Translations under genes and position numbers: made by a program
Part shown: one piece after another, positions 32,433 through 39,463 of the stretch
Layout of the letters: each line of letters opens with the position of its first letter
How positions within the stretch are numbered: position 1 is the first letter of the stretch
Notes under the pieces: model-generated
Told to the model about the DNA's origin: nothing
Seen by the model: the letters and a program-made list of their open reading frames with translations, nothing else
The model's database searches: none
Source of the DNA: a virus
Strand: one strand, 5' to 3'
Virus record (IMG/VR): IMGVR_UViG_3300023278_000857
Coordinates: 1-64,000 of that record
DNA length: 64,000 nt

Positions 32433-32517
32433 GCGGGTGTGGCGAAATTGGTAACCGCATCACGTTTAGGTCGTGACGCCGCAAGGCTTGGGGGTTCGAG
32501 TCCCTTCACCCGTACCA
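32433..32517 (+). tRNA. tRNA-Leu (TAG)
   Basis: Acceptor GCGGGTG/CACCCGT, anticodon arm TCACG-TTTAGGT-CGTGA (TAG, reads CUA), long variable arm with GCC/GGC, T-arm with TTCGAGT loop, encoded CCA. It starts 4 nt after HNH gene 3. Confidence 0.95.
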
Positions 32518-32524
32518 AATATAA

Positions 32525-32568
32525 AGGTGCTTTACGGCGTGGGGGTTCAAGTCCCTCCAGGCGCACCA
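32525..32568 (+). tRNA. 3' half of a split tRNA-Leu
   Basis: GGTGCTTTACGGCGT (variable arm type seen in Leu tRNAs) then GGGGG-TTCAAGT-CCCTC T-arm, acceptor strand CAGGCGC (32558-32564), A discriminator and encoded CCA. There is no acceptor 5' strand, D arm or anticodon arm upstream within tRNA distance; the matching 5' strand is at 31735-31741. Confidence 0.75.
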
Positions 32569-32657
32569 TATAAAGGGTTTTGTTCCCCTTGTAAAACAAT
32601 TGAGCAAATGGTGCCCAGGATGTCCTAAGCAGGACCCAAAACTGCTTACACTAATTC

Positions 32658-32742
32658 GTCAATGCGGGTTTGCTAACAGTAACAGACACTACAGGCGTCA
32701 TGTCAACTACTGCGGTAAGGTTCGACTCCTTAATTGACACCA
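32658..32742 (+). tRNA. tRNA-like element, isotype not assignable
   Basis: 85 nt. GTCAAT at 32658 pairs with ATTGAC at 32733-32738; a good T arm (TAAGG-TTCGACT-CCTTA), A discriminator and encoded CCA are present. No D arm with GG loop and no 7-nt anticodon loop with T33 can be drawn; GACAC/GCGTC around TACAG is the best middle hairpin. Either a degenerate tRNA, an interrupted tRNA, or a tRNA mimic. The stretch before it (32569-32657) holds GTCCT-AAGC-AGGAC and GTTTT/AAAAC hairpins but no gene. Confidence 0.5.
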
Positions 32743-32748
32743 AGACAA

Positions 32749-32824
32749 TGGAAAGTAGATCAATTGGTAGATCATTTGTTTTTGGTACAAAAGGTTGAAG
32801 GTTCGAGTCCTTCCTTTCCAGCCA
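32749..32824 (+). tRNA. tRNA-Gln (TTG)
   Basis: Acceptor TGGAAAG/CTTTCCA, D-arm GATC/GATC, anticodon arm TTTGT-TTTTGGT-ACAAA (TTG, reads CAA), T-arm GAAGG-TTCGAGT-CCTTC, G discriminator, encoded CCA. Confidence 0.95.
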
Positions 32825-32853
32825 AAGTTATAAAAATATAAAGGAAAAATAAA

Positions 32854-33108
32854 ATGGATATTATTTTAATTGCAGTAATCCTCTCGGGCCTAGTAGGTTA
32901 CTGGGCAAACAACTGGGGGCGCAATGGCTGGCTTTGGTTTGCTGCTTCGTTACTAGTATCATCACTAATCACAGCAATTGTGTTGTTCTTTATGGGCAGA
33001 GATGGTGCCGCAAAAGAAGAAAAAGAAGCACAAGAGATTGAAGCAGAAGCACAGAAATCTGCTGCTATCGAGAAACGTAAATCAGAATTAATGAAGGATA
33101 AAAAATGA
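32854..33108 (+). CDS. Small two-helix membrane protein
   Basis: 84 aa. Two hydrophobic segments (IILIAVILSGLVGYWA and GWLWFAASLLVSSLITAIVLFF) joined by a short NNWGRNG turn, then a charged helical tail (EEKEAQEIEAEAQ...KSELMKDKK). Architecture fits class II/III holin-like or other small phage inner-membrane proteins, but the genome position after the tRNA island gives no support for lysis. AAAGGAAAAATAAAATG supplies the ribosome binding site. Overlaps the next gene by 4 nt. Confidence 0.6.
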   Translation: MDIILIAVILSGLVGYWANNWGRNGWLWFAASLLVSSLITAIVLFFMGRDGAAKEEKEAQEIEAEAQKSAAIEKRKSELMKDKK

Positions 33109-33305
33109 AAGAACAATTAGTAAAAGCCGCACGTATGCATGCCGAAGGCGAGTTAGAACGTGCTAAAACAAACGTCATGGTTTACATGAACAATGCCACA
33201 GGTATTGGTGAGCATAGTGACATTGTAGAAGCTATCCAAGAAGAACTTGATAAAATGGCTGCGGCTCATGACCGTATGGAAATGCTAACTAAATACTTTC
33301 CATAA
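33105..33305 (+). CDS. Small hypothetical protein
   Basis: 66 aa, all-helical prediction (KAARMHAEGELERAKTNVMVYMNN and SDIVEAIQEELDKMAAAHDRMEML). Start overlaps the membrane-protein stop (ATGA) and its stop overlaps the next start (TAATG). A coupled three-gene set of unknown function. Confidence 0.6.
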   Translation: MKEQLVKAARMHAEGELERAKTNVMVYMNNATGIGEHSDIVEAIQEELDKMAAAHDRMEMLTKYFP

Positions 33306-33541
33306 TGTACAGCATAGAAATGGACCATGATGAAATTGTAATTACAATCATGGACGACACTGGCAGTGAATCCGATATCATTATCAATAGTTTTGATGAT
33401 ATAGTATACATTAGGCAATTTGAAGATGATAATCCCCGCCCACAGTCAATAGCAATGACACCAAAGATGTGGGAAGAACTTATCACCGCGATAGATAGTC
33501 CAGAAGGCTTCTTTAAAACAGTCAATAGGAACAAAAAATGA
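33305..33541 (+). CDS. Small acidic hypothetical protein
   Basis: 78 aa. Beta-rich start (YSIEMDHDEIVITIMDDTGSESDIIINSFDDIVYI) and a short helix (PKMWEELITAID). No family recognised. Stop overlaps the following start (ATGA). Confidence 0.55.
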   Translation: MYSIEMDHDEIVITIMDDTGSESDIIINSFDDIVYIRQFEDDNPRPQSIAMTPKMWEELITAIDSPEGFFKTVNRNKK

Positions 33542-34356
33542 CATCTAAGACTTTAATCTTTACTATTGGATTAACTGACGCCGTCGATAATAATAATGAA
33601 TGGGGTGTGCATGCCGAGCATAAAATGGAAAAAGGGCACCAATTATACAATTTGTATAAGCAGAATCCAGAAGTAGAAAAAGCATCTATTTCCTGGAAAC
33701 TGAATATGAATAATCCACTAATTGCTAAACTGATTTACCAATGGGAAGAAACAATTAGAAAACCACACCTTAAAATGGTGACTACACAACATACTGATTT
33801 CCATTATAACAAAGAATATTTAAATATGTTCTTGGATTTAGCACATATTCCATTACTGCCTGGCAGTGATAATATATCAATGACTAATAAAGAGCTAATG
33901 GATTATGATCTGACCCTAGCACAAAATGTTACATGGGGAGCATTAAAAATAAATGTAGATCGAATATATGATTTTAATAATGCAGAGCTCCAATCATTCT
34001 CTCGACAAATTGATGAAGTACATACAACTGAAAAATTTATTGTTGATTCATATGATGTCGTTAGTAACAAAATACTAGATATACCATTAAGTTTTAGTTT
34101 TAACCTAGAATTATCTCAAATGAAAAGGAAAAAACCATCACTGTCATTCAGTGACTTAATGCATCACCAACAATCAATTTTTACCAAGTATGAATCAGAA
34201 CTAAGTGATTTAGGATATGATAAAGAACTATATACAAAATTACTTACTAGTGAAGTAATAGTAATTGGCGAACCAAATGATTCTCCTGCAACTCGTTACG
34301 AAACTTTTTCTAAATATCCAACAGTGTGTCGTACTAGCTTAACCAAAGAGGAATAA
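33538..34356 (+). CDS. Hypothetical protein
   Basis: 272 aa. N-terminal strand KTLIFTIGLTDAVDNNNEWGVHAEHKMEKGHQLYNLY, later segments KPHLKMVTTQHTDFHYNKEYLNMFLDLAHI and LDIPLSFSFNLELSQMKRKKPSLSFSDLMHHQQSIF. No motif recognised. It closes the coupled gene set that starts at 32854. Confidence 0.5.
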   Translation: MTSKTLIFTIGLTDAVDNNNEWGVHAEHKMEKGHQLYNLYKQNPEVEKASISWKLNMNNPLIAKLIYQWEETIRKPHLKMVTTQHTDFHYNKEYLNMFLDLAHIPLLPGSDNISMTNKELMDYDLTLAQNVTWGALKINVDRIYDFNNAELQSFSRQIDEVHTTEKFIVDSYDVVSNKILDIPLSFSFNLELSQMKRKKPSLSFSDLMHHQQSIFTKYESELSDLGYDKELYTKLLTSEVIVIGEPNDSPATRYETFSKYPTVCRTSLTKEE

Positions 34357-34358
34357 CA

Positions 34359-34574
34359 ATGAAAATTTTAAAAACATTTAAGAAAGAAGACAAATCAGCT
34401 GTAATTAGTATTAGTAAAGAAGTGTTAACTTGTGCCTTTTATGAAAGCGAAACTCGTATTGGGGAGATTGAATATCCCAACAATACTTTCAGACACGTAG
34501 AAGATGCTGCTGAAAACTGGACCACTGGTATTTTGAAATTAGAAACTATTCAACAATATGGAAAAGTTGCTTAA
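34359..34574 (+). CDS. Small hypothetical protein
   Basis: 71 aa, ATG 2 nt after the previous stop, GAGGAATAAC as ribosome binding site. KTFKKEDKSAVISISKEVLTCAFYESETRIGEIEYPNNTFRHVEDAAENWTTGIL looks like a small alpha/beta protein. No family recognised. Confidence 0.5.
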   Translation: MKILKTFKKEDKSAVISISKEVLTCAFYESETRIGEIEYPNNTFRHVEDAAENWTTGILKLETIQQYGKVA

Positions 34575-34605
34575 ATTAATTCAAATTATTTTATAACCTA
34601 TTGAA

Positions 34606-34632
34606 AACAAAGAAAACCTTTGTTCTGTTTTC
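34606..34632 (+). terminator. Terminator-like hairpin before the palindromic promoter
   Basis: AACAAAG (34606-34612) pairs with CTTTGTT (34618-34624), loop AAAAC, followed by CTGTTTTC. Same arrangement (CTATTGAAA, hairpin, promoter) as at 63223-63282. Confidence 0.5.
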
Positions 34633-34634
34633 TG

Positions 34635-34674
34635 TTGACTTACTGATCTAGAACTGCTAGAACATGCATATAAG
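34635..34674 (+). promoter_or_regulatory. Promoter/operator module, second copy
   Basis: TTGACT 34635, 6 nt, TCTAGAACTGCTAGA at 34647-34661, 7 nt, TATAAG at 34669, then TTAAACAAA. Spacing is identical to the module at 28887. Confidence 0.6.
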
Positions 34675-34698
34675 TTAAACAAAAGCAAGGAATACAAA

Positions 34699-34983
34699 AT
34701 GGTAATGTTAAACACAGCAATTCAAGCAATTCAAAACAGTGACCGTAATGAGCTAAATCAGATCATTGCAGCAGTTAAACTGCGTCAAACATTCCTTGCT
34801 CGCCAAGCATCACGTTCGTTTATGGTAGGTGACATTGTATCATTTACAGGACGCCGTAATGCTACAGTAACAGGGCGTGTTACAAAAGTTAACCAAAAGA
34901 CTGTAGTTGTTCTTGACAACAACTCGTCTACACAGTGGAAAGTTACAGCATCAATGTTGACGCCACTTAGCATAGGAGTGTAA
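34699..34983 (+). CDS. Small KOW/SH3-like protein
   Basis: 94 aa. Helical first half (NTAIQAIQNSDRNELNQIIAAVKLRQTFLARQ), then MVGDIVSFTGRRNATVTGRVTKVNQKTVVVLDNNSSTQWKVTASML, the pattern of a KOW/SH3 barrel (G-D-V-x-F...G-x-V-x-x-x-x-x-x-x-V) found in nucleic-acid or ribosome-binding proteins. AAGGAATAC precedes the ATG. Early expressed under the palindromic module, so it may act on host RNA or transcription (inference). Confidence 0.6.
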   Translation: MVMLNTAIQAIQNSDRNELNQIIAAVKLRQTFLARQASRSFMVGDIVSFTGRRNATVTGRVTKVNQKTVVVLDNNSSTQWKVTASMLTPLSIGV

Positions 34984-34987
34984 TCAG

Positions 34988-35197
34988 ATGTGGGCAATCG
35001 AAGCAAGAAATTTTGGTGAGAAAAAAGATTACTTTTACCAGTCTGGATTGACAATGAAAGAAGCTCACCGTATGATCGCAAAAATGTCCAACAGTGGCAA
35101 TTGGGCTAGCTGTCGTGCTTGGGATAAAGTTGCTGAGTGGAAGCAAGAAGAAGCTAACGAACGTATCCGTAAATTTGGTGGAAAGTTGTCAGTATGA
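34988..35197 (+). CDS. Small hypothetical protein
   Basis: 69 aa. WAIEARNFGEKKDYFYQSGLTMKEAHRMIAKMSNSGNWASCRAWDK resembles a small alpha/beta fold; charged C-terminal helix EWKQEEANERIRKFG. Overlaps the next gene by 4 nt (ATGA). No family recognised. Confidence 0.55.
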   Translation: MWAIEARNFGEKKDYFYQSGLTMKEAHRMIAKMSNSGNWASCRAWDKVAEWKQEEANERIRKFGGKLSV

Positions 35198-35889
35198 AAA
35201 AGCCAGAAACAGTTTATAATGTAGACCAAGTCTTGCAGTTATCTGTATATGTGGACGATCAGCAAGGTTTTATTAAAAGCGGGTTTGGCTTTTACGATAG
35301 CGATCGTGGTCAAGAAACCAAAGACAATAAAACTGCGATATTCCATTACATGAATGGCGCAGTTGACATGCCAGCTATTACTGAAGATCAAAAAGAACGT
35401 GCTAACAGTATCCGTGAATACTTTAAGGGTACACTAGTAGCAAAGAAGCTCATGGGCACACTTAATAGTTTTGAAGATGGTGTTATAAAATCTATTGGTA
35501 ATAACGAAACTAATAGTTTTGGTGTTAGTGTTATTGCTAGTTTGCCCAACAGTTTGCGTATTAGCAAAAAGCGTGATGATCTAGACGATTGGTTCGATAA
35601 CCTACGTGATAAAAGTGAGTTTATTGGCAAACGTGGTGAGCGCCTCCGCTTTGGAGCATATGTACGTGATGTAAAATTTATTGCCAAATATGGTATTCAC
35701 TTAGTAACTTGTGTTGATAAAAATGAAAACATTGTGAAGTTCTTCTTTAATAAAGAACCTGATATCGCAGGTTTGCTTGAAGGCCGTAATGTTACACTTA
35801 CTGGTAAAGTTAAACAACATGATGTTAGCAAGTTTAGTCAGTGTAAAGAAACTGTAATTAATTATGTAAGAGTAGAAGAAAGTACTTGA
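35194..35889 (+). CDS. Hypothetical protein with possible OB-like C-terminus
   Basis: 231 aa. The last 70 residues (FIAKYGIHLVTCVDKNENIVKFFFNKEPDIAGLLEGRNVTLTGKVKQHDVSKFSQCKETVINYVRV) have the alternating strands and the G-K-V-K-x-H...ETVINYV signature of an OB-like nucleic-acid binding barrel. The N-terminal part (residues 1-150) is unassigned and contains KKRDDLDDWFDNLRDKSEF. Its end overlaps the early promoter at 35886. Confidence 0.5.
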   Translation: MKKPETVYNVDQVLQLSVYVDDQQGFIKSGFGFYDSDRGQETKDNKTAIFHYMNGAVDMPAITEDQKERANSIREYFKGTLVAKKLMGTLNSFEDGVIKSIGNNETNSFGVSVIASLPNSLRISKKRDDLDDWFDNLRDKSEFIGKRGERLRFGAYVRDVKFIAKYGIHLVTCVDKNENIVKFFFNKEPDIAGLLEGRNVTLTGKVKQHDVSKFSQCKETVINYVRVEEST

Positions 35890-35914
35890 CATCTTGAATA
35901 ACTGGTGTTATTAT
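35886..35914 (+). promoter_or_regulatory. Early promoter for the AAA ATPase
   Basis: TTGACA 35886-35891, 17-bp spacer ending in TGT (extended -10), TATTAT 35909-35914. The leader carries AATGGAGTGAG before ATG 35950. Confidence 0.8.
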
Positions 35915-35949
35915 GAATATATAAACAGAGCAAATGGAGTGAGAAACAG

Positions 35950-36960
35950 ATGCAACAAGTAATAGTACATAACGGATCATACCGCAATATGCCAGTAACT
36001 GACAAAGTCTTTAAAATGACTAAAGAATTTAAGGACGGCGCAACTGGACCTTATATTACAGTATGTGGTAAAGAGCATAGTAATATGCCAGATCGTAATG
36101 TCCGTATTAATGTAAAAGGAACAACTTGCTTTTCATTAATGACAAATGGTGAGGTAGAAGCACCAGAAAAAACTGAAACAGACGCAGAGATAATTGAACG
36201 CCTGCGTGAACGTTTTCAAGTATTAGAAGATATGACATACGCATCATGTGATGGTGTTGTCCGTGGTATGGTTGTTACTGGTCCTCCAGGTGTAGGTAAA
36301 TCCTACGGTGTAGAGAAGGTAATGAATGAAGCGGAAATGATGAACAAAATGGGCGGAGGTACCACAGGTACTGGACGCAAATATGGAATGGAAAAAGGTG
36401 CCGCAAGTGCCATTGGTTTGTACAAGCTACTATTTGAATATGCCAACGAAGGCAGTGTGCTTGTACTAGATGACTGTGATAGTGTATTGTACGACGAGAC
36501 ATCACTTAACTTGCTTAAAGCAGCACTAGACAGTAGCCCAAAGCGGTTCCTAAGCTGGCGTAGTGAAAGCCGTGTGCTTCACAACGAAGGCATTCCAGAC
36601 AAATTCGAGTTTAAAGGTTCGATTATCTTTATTACTAACCTCAAGTTTGAAAAGACACGTGGTAAGATTAAAGATCACCTAGACGCTATTATGTCACGGT
36701 GTCACTATTTGGACCTTACACTGGATACAATGCACGAAAAGTGGTTGCGTTGTAAGCAGATCGTCAGTGACGGTATGCTAACCGAATATAACTTTGGTGA
36801 AACTGAACAATCAGATTTGCTGGATTATATACACGAAAACCGTAACAAGCTACGTGAAATGAGCTTGCGTATGGTGCTAAAGATCGCCGATCTCAAGAAG
36901 ATGAACGGTGACAAATGGAAGCGGTACGTAGAAATGACTTGTATGCGCCGTAACTCCTAA
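35950..36960 (+). CDS. AAA family ATPase
   Basis: 336 aa. Walker A GPPGVGKSYGV around residue 105-115 and Walker B VLVLDDCDSVLYDE around 175-188; sensor-like GSIIFITNLKFEK follows. The N-terminal ~80 residues are a separate region. It is not a clamp-loader gp44 by motif (no SRC box). MoxR/ATPase proteins of this size are common in T4-like marine phages; a role in remodelling a nucleoprotein complex is inference. Own early promoter and a following terminator make it a single-gene unit. Confidence 0.8.
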   Translation: MQQVIVHNGSYRNMPVTDKVFKMTKEFKDGATGPYITVCGKEHSNMPDRNVRINVKGTTCFSLMTNGEVEAPEKTETDAEIIERLRERFQVLEDMTYASCDGVVRGMVVTGPPGVGKSYGVEKVMNEAEMMNKMGGGTTGTGRKYGMEKGAASAIGLYKLLFEYANEGSVLVLDDCDSVLYDETSLNLLKAALDSSPKRFLSWRSESRVLHNEGIPDKFEFKGSIIFITNLKFEKTRGKIKDHLDAIMSRCHYLDLTLDTMHEKWLRCKQIVSDGMLTEYNFGETEQSDLLDYIHENRNKLREMSLRMVLKIADLKKMNGDKWKRYVEMTCMRRNS

Positions 36961-36966
36961 TAGACA

Positions 36967-37019
36967 GTACAATAGTGGACCTCCTCTGTCTGCGTCACTC
37001 TCACTCAACACTATTGTGC
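36967..37019 (+). ncRNA. Hairpin with a pyrimidine-rich loop containing ACCTCCTC
   Basis: GTACAATAGTG (36967-36977) pairs with CACTATTGTGC (37009-37019), 11 bp with one T-G pair. The 31-nt loop contains ACCTCCTC, close to the anti-Shine-Dalgarno core. It sits just after the AAA ATPase gene and before a terminator, so it would be the 3' end of that message. Confidence 0.4.
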
Positions 37020-37026
37020 AAACTGG

Positions 37027-37058
37027 GGCTCGGTAAGACATCTTACCGAGCCTTCCTT
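37027..37058 (+). terminator. Rho-independent terminator
   Basis: GGCTCGGTAAG (37027-37037) pairs with CTTACCGAGCC (37042-37052), loop ACAT, followed by TTCCTT. Ends the AAA ATPase unit. Confidence 0.85.
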
Positions 37059-37071
37059 ATTATAAGTATTA

Positions 37072-37100
37072 TTGACAACCCCCAATAGATAGTGTAGTAT
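37072..37100 (+). promoter_or_regulatory. Early promoter for uvsW
   Basis: TTGACA 37072-37077, 17-bp spacer, TAGTAT 37095-37100, 7 nt to the uvsW ATG (37108). Predicts a leaderless or almost leaderless message. Confidence 0.65.
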
Positions 37101-37107
37101 ATCAAAT

Positions 37108-38562
37108 ATGAAATGTAAAATTATTCTCAAAGACGAAGTCAACTGCAAAATTTCAGGATTGGACTTACAAACTCGTCGTAAATGTGAACAGAAATTAAAG
37201 TTTATGTTACCATACGCTAGACATGTTCCTGCTTATAAACTAGGACGTTGGGATGGTTGTGTTGGTTACTTTACTATGGGTGGCAACACATTTGTAAATG
37301 CGCTGAGTCATATTATTCCAATTCTTCAAGAACAGCGATATGATTTTGATATAGAAGACAATCGTAAGAGTTGGGATCTAAAGTTTTCAGAAATAACTGA
37401 AGATCATTTTAGTGATAGAGCATGGCCAGAAAAACATCCTGCCGCAGGACAACCTGTTGTACTACGTGATTATCAAGTTGCGATTATAAACAAGTTTATA
37501 TCCAATACACAAAGTATTCAAGAGATTGCCACAGGCGCAGGTAAAACACTAATGACAGCCGTGCTTAGTAATCTAATTGAGCCTTATGGCCGTAGTATCG
37601 TTATTGTACCAAACAAAGATTTGGTTAACCAAACAGAAGCAGACTACATTAACTTAGGATTAGATGTGGGTGTATACTTTGGTGACCGTAAAGACTTTGG
37701 TAAAACACACACCATTTGTACTTGGCAAAGTTTAAACATTATGGAAAAACGTTTCCGTGATGGTGACCAAGACTGGGGACTAGACGATTTTGCTGAAGAC
37801 GTAGTATGTATTATGGTAGACGAAGTACACCAAGCAAAAGCAGATGTACTTAAAAAACTACTAACAGGCTCATTCCGTAATGTGCCAATACGTTGGGGGC
37901 TAACAGGAACAATACCCAAAGCTGATTACGAACGACTAAGTTTAGAAGTAAGTTTAGGAGAAGTTGTGCATCAGTTAGCCGCAAGTGACTTACAGGAGCA
38001 AGGTGTACTGGCACAGTGTAATGTTAACGTACTACAGTTACAAGACACTGTTAGCTATGGAAACTATCAAAGCGAATTAACTTACTTGACAACTGACAAA
38101 AATCGTTTAGACTACTTAGGAGACCTTATAGCAAACTTAGCTAAGTCAGGCAATACACTTGTATTGGTTGACAGAATTAAAGCAGGTGAAGGATTGCTGG
38201 AACGACTGGGTGAAGATGTTGTGTTTATTAGTGGCAGTATGAAGTCTAAAGATAGGAAAGATGAATATGATGAAGTTAGTGAAGCAGATAATAAAGTTAT
38301 CATCGCAACCTATGGTGTGGCTGCCGTGGGTATTAATATTCCTCGTATTTTTAACTTGGTTCTTTTGGAGCCTGGCAAGTCCTTTGTAAGAGTAATCCAA
38401 AGTATTGGACGTGGTATACGTAAAGCACAAGATAAAGACAGTGTTCAGATATGGGACATAACTAGTAGTGCTAAGTTTAGTAAACGCCACTTAACTGAAC
38501 GCAAGAGGTTTTATAAAGAAGCAAATTATCCGTTTAGGGTAGAGAAAGTCAATTTTAAATGA
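37108..38562 (+). CDS. uvsW: DNA/RNA helicase UvsW
   Basis: 484 aa (T4 UvsW 503 aa). N-terminal UvsW domain (MKCKIILKDEVNCKISGLDLQTRRKCEQKLKFMLPYARHVPAYKLGRWDGCVGYF). SF2 helicase motifs: Q-like LRDYQVAIINKF, motif I IATGAGKTLMTA, motif II VDEVHQAK, motif III GLTGTIPK, motif VI SIGRGIRKAQDK. It unwinds R-loops and branched DNA and helps switch from origin to recombination-dependent replication. The next gene overlaps by 4 nt. Confidence 0.93.
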   Translation: MKCKIILKDEVNCKISGLDLQTRRKCEQKLKFMLPYARHVPAYKLGRWDGCVGYFTMGGNTFVNALSHIIPILQEQRYDFDIEDNRKSWDLKFSEITEDHFSDRAWPEKHPAAGQPVVLRDYQVAIINKFISNTQSIQEIATGAGKTLMTAVLSNLIEPYGRSIVIVPNKDLVNQTEADYINLGLDVGVYFGDRKDFGKTHTICTWQSLNIMEKRFRDGDQDWGLDDFAEDVVCIMVDEVHQAKADVLKKLLTGSFRNVPIRWGLTGTIPKADYERLSLEVSLGEVVHQLAASDLQEQGVLAQCNVNVLQLQDTVSYGNYQSELTYLTTDKNRLDYLGDLIANLAKSGNTLVLVDRIKAGEGLLERLGEDVVFISGSMKSKDRKDEYDEVSEADNKVIIATYGVAAVGINIPRIFNLVLLEPGKSFVRVIQSIGRGIRKAQDKDSVQIWDITSSAKFSKRHLTERKRFYKEANYPFRVEKVNFK

Positions 38563-39059
38563 AAGTATTAACAGTAGAGAATCAAAGTTATGATTTAGAT
38601 TACGTACCAGAAGAAATAGAAGATATACGTTATTGTGTATTAGATTACAGCGACAAGGATAACGCAGATTACATATTTGTACCATTAGTATTTTTGGAAA
38701 GTTTTAGTTCTCCTGCGGCGGTGTTAAAAATAGGAAAGCATACAGTTAATGTACCACTAGACTGGAGTTTAATTGTATGTGATCCAATGGTAGGCGAGCC
38801 AGAAGTATTGCCTATCACAAGTTTAAATGATCGTGGATTTCAAGCATTTTCGATTAATCCAATTAGTGGATTTATGCCTGAGTTCAACGAAGTAGAAATA
38901 GTAAACATTTATCAAGATATGAAATGGTATTTTCCTAAATTAAAATATGGGCATATACTAGCAGTACCACTTGAAGATAAAGAAAAACCAATGTGTGCTT
39001 ATTTCGTAAAAGAGACTAATAAAATACCTGATGTACTGAGTACTGATGATTTATGGTAA
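38559..39059 (+). CDS. Conserved hypothetical protein after uvsW
   Basis: 166 aa, start overlapping the uvsW stop (ATGA). Highly structured sequence: EEIEDIRYCVLDYSDKDNADYIFVPLVFLESFSSPAAVLKIGKHTVNVPLDWSLIVCDPMVGEPEVLPITSLNDRGFQAF, ending KYGHILAVPLEDKEKPMCAYFV. It reads like a conserved core-region protein of T4-like marine phages without known activity. Coupling to uvsW suggests a recombination or replication role. Confidence 0.6.
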   Translation: MKVLTVENQSYDLDYVPEEIEDIRYCVLDYSDKDNADYIFVPLVFLESFSSPAAVLKIGKHTVNVPLDWSLIVCDPMVGEPEVLPITSLNDRGFQAFSINPISGFMPEFNEVEIVNIYQDMKWYFPKLKYGHILAVPLEDKEKPMCAYFVKETNKIPDVLSTDDLW

Positions 39060-39077
39060 TTTCAAAAGGAGAATAAA

Positions 39078-39254
39078 ATGACACTACACGAACAAATTGT
39101 AGAAGCATATGACGCATATGTAAACGAACACGAAATCTGGGAAGGCAAAAGCACTAAAGCGGCGGCTGGTAGAGCTCGTAAAGCACTGGGAGAACTAGGC
39201 AAACTAACTAAGACTCGTCGTGCTGAGATCCAAGAACGTAAGAACTCAATGTAA
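39078..39254 (+). CDS. Small basic protein
   Basis: 58 aa, ATG 39078 with AAGGAGAAT ribosome binding site. TLHEQIVEAYDAYVNEHEIWEGKST is followed by a basic half, KAAAGRARKALGELGKLTKTRRAEIQERK, suggesting a histone-like or nucleic-acid binding helix. Stop TAA overlaps the next ATG. No family name assigned. Confidence 0.6.
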   Translation: MTLHEQIVEAYDAYVNEHEIWEGKSTKAAAGRARKALGELGKLTKTRRAEIQERKNSM

Positions 39255-39463
39255 TGAGTGGGCAAAGACGCTGGCTTAAAGTTTGGAGTAGAACAGTTGG
39301 CATGCCAGCTGGGCTTAATGACGACGATAAGCCAGAGTTTTTGCCTCTACGACATAACGATGTTATTAAAGCATTATGGTTCAGAACGTTCTGGATTGTC
39401 TTGCATATTGTAACATGTTGTGCTATTATAGCTGGTAACGGAAGGACACTTGGTATATGGTAG
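39254..39463 (+). CDS. Small single-pass membrane protein
   Basis: 69 aa. Basic start (GQRRWLKVWSRTVG), then a hydrophobic helix FWIVLHIVTCCAIIAG near the C-terminus. Start shares bases with the previous stop and it overlaps the next gene by 7 bp. Function unknown. Confidence 0.5.
   Translation: MSGQRRWLKVWSRTVGMPAGLNDDDKPEFLPLRHNDVIKALWFRTFWIVLHIVTCCAIIAGNGRTLGIW

Noticed and set aside
31757-32524. Group I intron in tRNA-Leu
   Set aside because: Breakpoint is in the D loop, not the anticodon loop, and an intact tRNA lies inside; no P7/P3 core could be recognised. Kept only as one possible explanation of the split.
32411-32599. Minus-strand open frame with GLEPP repeats
   Set aside because: Antisense of tRNA-Leu(TAG) and the split tRNA 3' half; no start context.
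29670-32830. CRISPR array in the RNA-rich island
   Set aside because: The recurring TTCGAAT/TTCGAGT segments are tRNA T loops, not regularly spaced identical repeats.
32854-33108. Holin
   Set aside because: Two membrane helices alone are not specific and no endolysin is near; described as membrane protein only.
35950-36960. Clamp loader large subunit gp44
   Set aside because: Has Walker A and B but lacks an SRC box and the domain length after it does not fit; called generic AAA ATPase.
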